Below are positions 57,545 through 64,000 of a DNA stretch of 64,000 nucleotides, in pieces (position 1 is the first letter of the stretch; each line of letters opens with the position of its first letter). This DNA comes from Wyeomyia smithii (taxonomy: Eukaryota > Arthropoda > Insecta > Diptera > Culicidae). The notes under the pieces were generated by a model, which was given only the letters and a program-made list of their open reading frames with translations, searched no databases and was not told the origin of the DNA. Where the stretch lies: positions 178,429,825 through 178,493,824 of the forward strand of contig NC_073696.1 of the NCBI RefSeq assembly GCF_029784165.1. Reading direction: 5' to 3'. The position numbers and the translations under genes were made by a program.

Positions 57545-59140
57545 GTTTCAAGGACAATACCGGACTGTCGTCCGACATCTTTCAGATATTCCCAGCCAGC
57601 CTAACCGCTAATGTTAGCGGTGTGGACAATAGACGGCTCCTAAAAGCAGCTCCTGATTCTTTCGTCTTCACCATGTTACGTACTCCATCAGTAGTCTGTC
57701 GAAGATAGTACGCAACACCTTCTGTTTAAAGACCACAGGAACACGTTGGTCCTCCACAGGCATTGTCCATGTCTCATGGCCGTAGAGAACTACCGGTCTT
57801 AACAGTGTCTTGAAGATGGCCAACTTGGTGCGGCGGCGAATCCTACTCGATCGGAGAGTCCTCCGGAGACCAAAGTATGCGCGATTAACAGTGAGCTCAG
57901 ATACACGATCTCGTCGACTAGCTCGATTGCAACACCACCAACTTCAACTTGAGGTGACTAGTTAGCACTGTTTTCTCTTGAACCTCTTGCTTTCATGTAC
58001 CCGCCTGTAAATCTCAGTGGTTTAGCAATAGACGGCACCCCAAGCTGCTCCTGCAGCTCATACTTCATTCGTCTACCCGACGTTCCGTACTTCATTTGCA
58101 GTCCATCGAATATGGTACCCAACACCTTCCGTTAAAAGTCCGCAATAGCGCATCCATAAGCCTCATGAACAGCTTCGTAAAAGAGTGACAGTCGACGATA
58201 GATATTTTAGAGAGTACATTCTGGGTGCCATTCAGCAGAGTGTTTCCAGCTTGTCGTCTTTTTTGTAGATGGAACACGCAATACCCCCCATCCACTCTTT
58301 CAGTACTCGTTATTCCTCCCAAATGTTGGTGATGATCCGGTGCACGGCTCTAGCCAGTATTTCTCGACCGTATGTCAATAGCTTGCTGGGAAGTTTTTTC
58401 ACTCCAGCAGCTTTGTTGGTGTTTTGAGCCGGCCAATTTCTTCCTTCATCTCCAGAAGATCAGAGGCTTGAATCCTGTTGTCCTCTGCTTGTGCTCCAAG
58501 ATTAATTGCCATACCGTCCTCGCTCTCTACTGCATCGCCGTTCAGATGCTCGTCGTAAGGCTGCTTCCACTCACTCACCTTAGTTTAGCTTCTAAAAGAA
58601 CTTTTGAGTGTCGTTAGCTTGGTACAGCTCAATCATCGCTACACGACTCGGTCCTCTTTTTGATCCTTCTTTCTTAGGAGGACTGAGTTCGCTCTCGTAC
58701 GGGTTGCAGTATTCTCGCCCGTGCTGTGTTCTACTTCCCGACTAACTGTTTGTATTCATCTTCAAACTATCGTCGTTCGATGATCCAGAGCCCTTGTAAC
58801 TAGTAACGCGCTTCAGCCATCCACAAGGTTAGCTACGCCAAGCTGCTGTTCCGTGGGTAGCGCTGTCTCCAGCTGCATCGTGTATCACCCGGCGTCCCGA
58901 GGTTGCTCAATATACGGTCGCGGCGTTCGACTTAGGCGTGTATTATACACCATCGAGAGTTTTGAGTGCATGTATGCAGCTGCCAGGTAGTCGTCTGAAT
59001 CTATCTTCGCACTGCGGCAGATGAGAACATTGTCGGAGAAGAATTGGCTGTCGATTAGAACGTAGTCAATTTGATTCTCTATCTGTTGGTCGAATGATCT
59101 CCAGGTGGTTTCGCGGACATCTTAACGGGGGATGAAGGTA
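57545..59140 (-). pseudogene. RTE-clade non-LTR element, degenerate, minus strand
   Basis: Minus strand from 59140: TTWRSFDQQIENQIDYVLID and SQFFSDNVLICRSAKIDSDD (endonuclease end), KLSMVYNTRL, then linker pieces, MKEEIGRLKTPTKLLE (58420-58460), EWMGGIACSIYKKDDKLETL (58230-58300, RT entry), and near the end VAIELVDEIVYL with a VVLYGHETW-like block (57760-57960). The RT core is deleted. Confidence 0.72.
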
Positions 59141-59640
59141 CTTTTTTATTTTCAGATATTGCTTGTAGGCTCCATCGTATGAAAATCGATCAAATTAACA
59201 TTTAAAAAGAGCTTCAGATTCTAAATCTTTTTTTATATATTTTATTCTCTAAATTCGAATATTCATTGGCTGTAATATAGTTTTTTTCTTGGCTCTTTAG
59301 CTTGATGTAATGTTCTGGAAGTATTTGCCTGTTTCACCATTTCTCTCTATCATCACAATCAGTGGCTACTACGATTTCCTACTCCCTTGGTTTGGATGAA
59401 ATTGAGACAAATTTACTCAAAAAATGCCTTGAAAACGTTTGTAACCGGATTTTCTGTGTGTAGAGGTAGGAGGCAGAGGTAGATTAGAGTGGGGCTAGTT
59501 GGTTACGGGGCAAGTTGGTCAATGAGGATATTTCCAAATCTACGCATAAAAAAATCGTGTTGTGTGGATGATATGTAGCAGATAACCAAAGAAACAAAAT
59601 GACAAAATAAAGTGCAGTTTAAATTAGGACGTATAACGAA
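59141..59640. other. No gene seen
   Basis: AT-rich flank between two RTE copies lying in opposite orientation. Nothing recognised. Confidence 0.45.
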
Positions 59641-60188
59641 TACAGATCGGTTGGCGAATGACTGGACCTAAGGCGCAATATAGTTCCAATCCGCCTCGTT
59701 GGTGCCAACCGGGATACGAGTAACTAGTAAGAAGATCGGGTAATCTACCCCGGTGGGACTACCGGTCGTATGTTGACAAAGAAAGCAGGCTCCCTTCCTC
59801 GGAAGGAAATTTCCTGAACATGTAACACAGCTACAAGCGCTCTAAGTGGCGCACCCACACGCGTTATGTCCAAGTCCTGGTTGTGTTCGGGACTCAAAAC
59901 AGTAGCACTACGTCGGTTCTTCTGCGAGAAAGTAGGGTTGATCATGGACTTTGCAAACCCACACCGAGAAAAACAAAAGCAACGAACGGTATAACAGAAA
60001 ATTCGAACTAGACTAATGTATCCCGGCCAAGACCCAGGCGACGAAAACGGACTAACGATTGGATACTCGAAACATGAAAATGCCGTTTTCTCAATTTGCT
60101 AGGAAGTACCCGTGTACTTTCCGAAGAATTGAAAAATCGCATGTTCAACATCATGGCGCTGCAGGAGGTATGCTGGAAAGGGACGACG

Positions 60189-61684
60189 CACACTGTTTCC
60201 AAAGCTGCAAAAACGTGATCGAAATTATTTTGACCCAAAAACATTGATTTTAGAGCCGTAACGTCTTCAACAAAGTTTTTCCATTAATTGTTCTCCATGT
60301 TACAGAAGTTACAAATCCATGATTAATCCACTCAACAGTGAGAAATGAGTTTTACTTTTCTCATTTTGGAATATTAAAATCCACTTTGTTCAACAAAGTT
60401 GAAGCAAATTTTAAAAGAAACAACTTTGTTGAAGGCATGATACTTCTATCTATATTTTCAAATGGACTTTTGTGGAGTTTTCTATAGATTGCTATTAAAA
60501 ATCTTTTTTTGCTATTTAATTTGTTATAGTGATTTTCTACATTTTTCGTATGTTCTACAAAACTATTTGCTACAGCAAAACCAACAATATTTCCGAAGGA
60601 AGTTTTTTTTTTATCTCACACATATTTTTGGTTGTTGACGATTTTTACTAGAATAATGCGCTAAATTACACTAATTACTCTTAACTCAAAAAATAATGAT
60701 TTTGAAGTAATAGTGTATTCAGTAAAGTGGTTCTATTAATTATTCTCCATTTTATAAAAGTTAGAATCTTGTGATTAATCTACCTAAAAGTGATAAATGA
60801 GTTTTATTTTTTCATTCTTGCATACAAAAATCCACTTTGCTGAATAAAGTTCTAGCACATTTCGTAAGAAACAACTTTGTCGAAAACACTATACTTGTAT
60901 CTGGTCATTTAAATGAACTATTGTAAAGTTTTCTCTAGAATGCCCCTTAAAATATTTTTTTAATATAAATTTTTATAGTGATTGTCTAAAAATTTTCAAA
61001 ATGCTACAATGTTGTTAACTACAATAAAACACACAAGTTACCCGAAGAATGTTTATTTTTATCTCTCAAGTTTATTTAGTAATTAAAGATTTTTATTAAA
61101 ATAATGCACTTATTTATTTACAAATATCTGCACAGGAGACAGCGAGAGACAAATACCTATATCTGTACTAAATGACGTTTTTCTTTTACTTAAATATAGA
61201 AAAGGTTTAATCTGCAGATATTTGCAGATTTTAAAGATATCTGTTAGTAAATTAATGCATTGTTTCAATAAAAATCGTCAATAACCGATGAAATATGAGA
61301 GATAAAAGTGAACTTTTTCGGATGAAATTATTTGTTTTGTGATAGTAAACGAGAATGTATGTAAAAAATGATTTTAGTGGCCATCCGTAGAAACCTCCAC
61401 AAAAGTCCATTAAAAAAGGCAGGTAGAAGTATGGTACCTTTGAGAAAGTTGTTTCTTATAACATGTGCAATAACTTTGTCGAACAAAGTGAATTTTTATA
61501 TGCAAAAATGAAAAAAAGTAAAATTCGTTTCTCACTGTTAAGTGGATTAATCACAAAATTGCAACTTCTATAAAATGGAGCATAATTAATGGATTAACTT
61601 TCCTGGAGACACTATGGCTCTTAAATCTAGTTTTTTGGGTCAAAACAATTTCGATCACGATTTTGCAGCTTTGGAAACAGTGTG
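60189..61684. mobile_element. Transib-like non-autonomous TIR element, TSD CGACG
   Basis: Ends CACACTGTTTCCAAAGCTGC on both sides in inverted orientation, about 95% matching over the first 75 bp and recognisable for about 300 bp. The TSD CGACG at 60184-60188 and 61685-61689 is perfect. It splits the RTE endonuclease cleanly. Terminal CAC and a 5-bp CGNCG target are the published hallmarks of Transib transposons, relatives of RAG1. 1496 bp, no transposase frame. The left half contains an internal direct duplication (about 60260-60680 versus 60700-61130). Confidence 0.8.
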
Positions 61685-61965
61685 CGACGGTGCGTACGTA
61701 TTGGGATGGACACACCATCTACCAGAGTTGCGGTGACACACATGAGCTGGGCACAGCTCGGCGAAAGATGGCCGATTCTTTGACATCAGCATTGAAAACG
61801 TGTATAGCCCGTACCTCGGAAGTATTGATGATGACAAAGACGAATTCTACGCCCAGTTGGAACGTGAATACTATCGCTGCCCAAAACATGATGTTAAGAT
61901 TGTCATCGGGGATGACAACGCTCGGGTCGGTCATGAGGAGGAATTCAGACCGGCATTATTTACAT

Positions 61966-63149
61966 CCTGCAAGTTTTAAAGTCCTGTGATCAAAACTCGC
62001 GGAAATGGAGTCGAAAGAACAGCTCGTGCGTGATAAAATCTTGCGCATTCATCACGAGAACAAGGATCTCTCGCATCGTTCCATCGCTAAAACGTCGGGA
62101 ATCGTGAATTCCACGGTGTCACGAGTGATTAAGCGGTTCGAGGAACGATTGACCACCGATCGGAAGCCCAGAAGTGAAGTAAAAAGTATTCCGTACAACA
62201 GCAAAAATCATAACCGCGTAGTCGGGGCCTTCAACCGAAACCCGAACGCCTCCGTTCGGGATGTGGCTAAGAAGTTGCACCTAACCCGAAGTTTTGTTCA
62301 GAAGGCCAAAACTAAGGCTGGGCTTCGAACGTTCAAGGTACAAAAGGCCCCTTATCACGACGAGAAGCAGAACAAGTCCGCCAAAACCCGTGCCGGGAAG
62401 TTGCACCTCAACATGCTGACGAAAGTTGAATGCTGCATCATGGACGACGAAACATATGTGAAGGCCAACTTCAAACAGATCTCCGGCAACCTGTTTTTCA
62501 CGGCCAAGGATAAGTTCAGCGTTCCGGAGCATGTCTGCACTCAGATAATGTCCAAATTTGCGAAGAAATTCCTAGTTTGGCAAGCCATCTGCACGTGCGG
62601 GAAGCGGAGTGCACCTTTTGTGACCCAGGACACGATGAACGGAAAGGTGTACATGAAAGAGTGCCTCCAGAAGCGACTGCTTCCTCTCCTGAAGGCCCAC
62701 AACGTCCCAAAAATCTTCTGGTCGGATTTGGCCTCATGCCACTACTCCAAGGACGTGCTGAAGTGGTATGCGGACAATAAGGTCAATTTCGTGCCGAAAA
62801 TGTTCAACCCTCCCAACACTCCGGAGCTCCGCTCCATCGAAAAGTACTGGGCGATTGTGAAGCCGCACCTACTTAAACAACCTAAGGTAGTGAAGACAGT
62901 CGAGGAACTGAAGAAGGTATGGGTTTACATGCGAAAAACGGTTGATTCACAGGTTGTGCACAATCTTATGGCCGGGGTTAAGGCCAAGGTGCGGGCATTT
63001 GTGTATGGACTGTAAATAAAATACGAGTAAAATGGTAAAATGAAGTTTAATAGTTATTTTTCAATCCCTGAAAATTTGATGGCAATCGGATGAAAACTTG
63101 AATTTTGCGAATCAATTTTGTGTGTGGCAATTTCATCGTGGACACCCTT
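61966..63149 (+). mobile_element. DD37E mariner (ITmD37E-type), left terminus deleted
   Basis: The right terminus, read inward, is AAGGGTGTCCACGATGAAAT next to TA (63150-63151), then CAAAATTCAAGTTTTCATCC. On the left only the inner part (GCAAGTTTTAAAG, 61968) is present and abuts RTE sequence. About 50 bp of left TIR and about 110 codons of RTE are missing at that junction, consistent with one deletion. The element can no longer be mobilised from here but its transposase frame is whole. Confidence 0.85.
62005..63015 (+). CDS. Tc1/mariner-superfamily transposase, DD37E
   Basis: 336 residues, one uninterrupted frame with ATG at 62005. Two helix-turn-helix units lie at the N-terminus (about 22-50: SHRSIAKTSGIVNSTVSRVI; about 80-105: ASVRDVAKKLHLTRSFVQKA). 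Catalytic triad: Asp in MDDETYV (about 149-150), Asp in FWSDLASCHY (about 242), and Glu in LRSIEKYWAIVK with exactly 37 residues between the last two, which defines the ITmD37E group first described in mosquitoes. It would cut and paste the element at TA sites. The full length and intact triad suggest the protein could be active. The C-terminus VHNLMAGVKAKVRAF is family-typical. Confidence 0.93.
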   Translation: MESKEQLVRDKILRIHHENKDLSHRSIAKTSGIVNSTVSRVIKRFEERLTTDRKPRSEVKSIPYNSKNHNRVVGAFNRNPNASVRDVAKKLHLTRSFVQKAKTKAGLRTFKVQKAPYHDEKQNKSAKTRAGKLHLNMLTKVECCIMDDETYVKANFKQISGNLFFTAKDKFSVPEHVCTQIMSKFAKKFLVWQAICTCGKRSAPFVTQDTMNGKVYMKECLQKRLLPLLKAHNVPKIFWSDLASCHYSKDVLKWYADNKVNFVPKMFNPPNTPELRSIEKYWAIVKPHLLKQPKVVKTVEELKKVWVYMRKTVDSQVVHNLMAGVKAKVRAFVYGL

Positions 63150-64000
63150 TACGGCACCGTTGCCAAGGTATAATCTTGCGCGGCTGAAGCAACCCGAAGT
63201 CGCCGTAAACTACACACATTCTCTCGAAGCTGCACTGTGAGAAGAGGACAAGCTGAAAGAAGCCCCTCTAGAGCTCTGCTGGAATACCGTCGGGTCAGCC
63301 ATCAACAGTGTTGCGGAGAACGTCCTAGGTCGCGAAGTACCGGGTCAACGTAACGGAGGGTTTGACAAGGAATGTCGGCAGATATTGGATGGGAAGAACG
63401 TAGCGCGGGCAGTTAAGCTGCAAAGAACCACCCGTCAGAACGTGGAGCGCTACAAACAGAAACGGAGACAGCAAACCCAACTCTTCCAGGAAAAAAAAAG
63501 CACCGCCAGGAGGAGGAGGAATGCAAATAACTACAACAGCTGTACCGCTTTCATGAAACACAAAAGTTTTATCAAAAATTCAACGCATCGCGAAGGCTTT
63601 GTTCCGCGAGCCGAAATGTGCAGAAATAAGGATGGGAATATCTTGACAAATGATTGTAAAGTGATCGAAAGGTGGAGACACCACATCGATGAACATCTGA
63701 ATGGTGTATAGGCAGGAGACCAGAACAGCAGCGCAGGAGACTTTGTCGGTGCGGTGCAGTAAGCAACGAAGATGTGCCACCTCCATCGATAAGCGAATCT
63801 AATGATGCTATCCGGCGGCTTAAGAACAACAAGGCAGCTGGAAAGGACGGTATCGGAACGAAGCTTCTCAAGATAGGTCCGGGCAGTTGTCTACATCGGC
63901 TGATATTTATGATTTGTGACACGGAATGCCTACCGGATGAGTGGAAGGATGACATTATTTGTCCCATCTACAAGATAGGCGACAAGCTAAATTGTGAAAA

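Larger units (their letters stand above)
59641..64000 (+). mobile_element. RTE-clade non-LTR element, broken by two DNA elements, runs off the window
   Basis: The 5' leader and endonuclease start (60060-60188: LLGST-like and NIMALQEVCW remnants) stop at a TIR element (60189-61684). The endonuclease continues at 61690-61960 (EFYAQLEREYYRCPKHDVK, GDDNARVGHEEEFRP). After the mariner the linker resumes at 63152 (YTHSLEAA, ELCWNTVGSAINSVAENVLG, GGFDKECRQILDGKNVARAV), and RT entry is at 63800-64000 (RRLKNNKAAGKDGIGTKLL, DEWKDDIICPIYKIGDKL). About 110 residues of endonuclease are missing next to the mariner. Frameshifted, inactive. Confidence 0.82.

Overview
This is a TE-dense, AT-rich stretch of an insect nuclear genome, most likely a mosquito (Culicidae). 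The assignment is an inference. It rests on the mixture of CR1/Jockey-like, R1-, I/LOA- and RTE-type non-LTR elements, a Ty3/gypsy element, a DD37E mariner, tRNA-derived SINEs and hAT MITEs. There are no bacterial-style genes, no rRNA or real tRNA genes and no CRISPR. Almost every long open frame belongs to a transposable element.

Layout. (1) 0-10.2 kb: broken non-LTR elements. Between 4.0 and 8.5 kb they are nested three deep: a CR1-like copy is split by a terminal-inverted-repeat (TIR) element with a 5-bp target-site duplication (TSD), which is itself split by a second CR1-like copy with a 13-bp TSD. A hAT MITE follows at 8.8 kb. (2) 10.2-23.9 kb: a minus-strand Ty3/gypsy element with 1.54-kb LTRs, gag and pol, inserted at the stop codon of a non-LTR remnant. 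Its 3' LTR carries a nearly complete CR1-like element inserted in a (TA)n tract. (3) 24-28.6 kb: minus-strand promoter blocks (inverted CCAAT plus TATA) alternating with RNA stem-loops, each followed 12-13 nt later by a shared purine-rich box. This is the layout of replication-dependent histone gene ends, but I find no histone coding sequence. I consider it the most interesting feature of the window. (4) 28.6-38 kb: quiet DNA, a satellite-like block, an RTE relic, and a 3-kb element with ~650-bp inverted arms whose left arm holds a hAT MITE and a full-length SINE, each with a perfect TSD. (5) 38-50 kb: mostly unassigned DNA, probably introns or intergenic, with one well-supported minus-strand coding exon (48213-48331), a weaker one (39145-39321), a second SINE, an RTE relic and a mariner scrap. 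(6) 50-55.5 kb: I-type fragments, a SINE, an RTE 5' end, a hAT MITE, a 667-bp pentanucleotide satellite, a (TA)n tract and another promoter block. (7) 57.5-64 kb: two RTE copies. The second runs off the window and contains a 1.5-kb Transib-like TIR element (TSD CGACG) and a DD37E mariner with an intact transposase frame.

The only features acting together as a system are the gypsy element's LTR/gag/pol set and the promoter/stem-loop array. Everything else is layered insertion, whose order can be read from the TSDs. Boundaries of degenerate copies are hand estimates.
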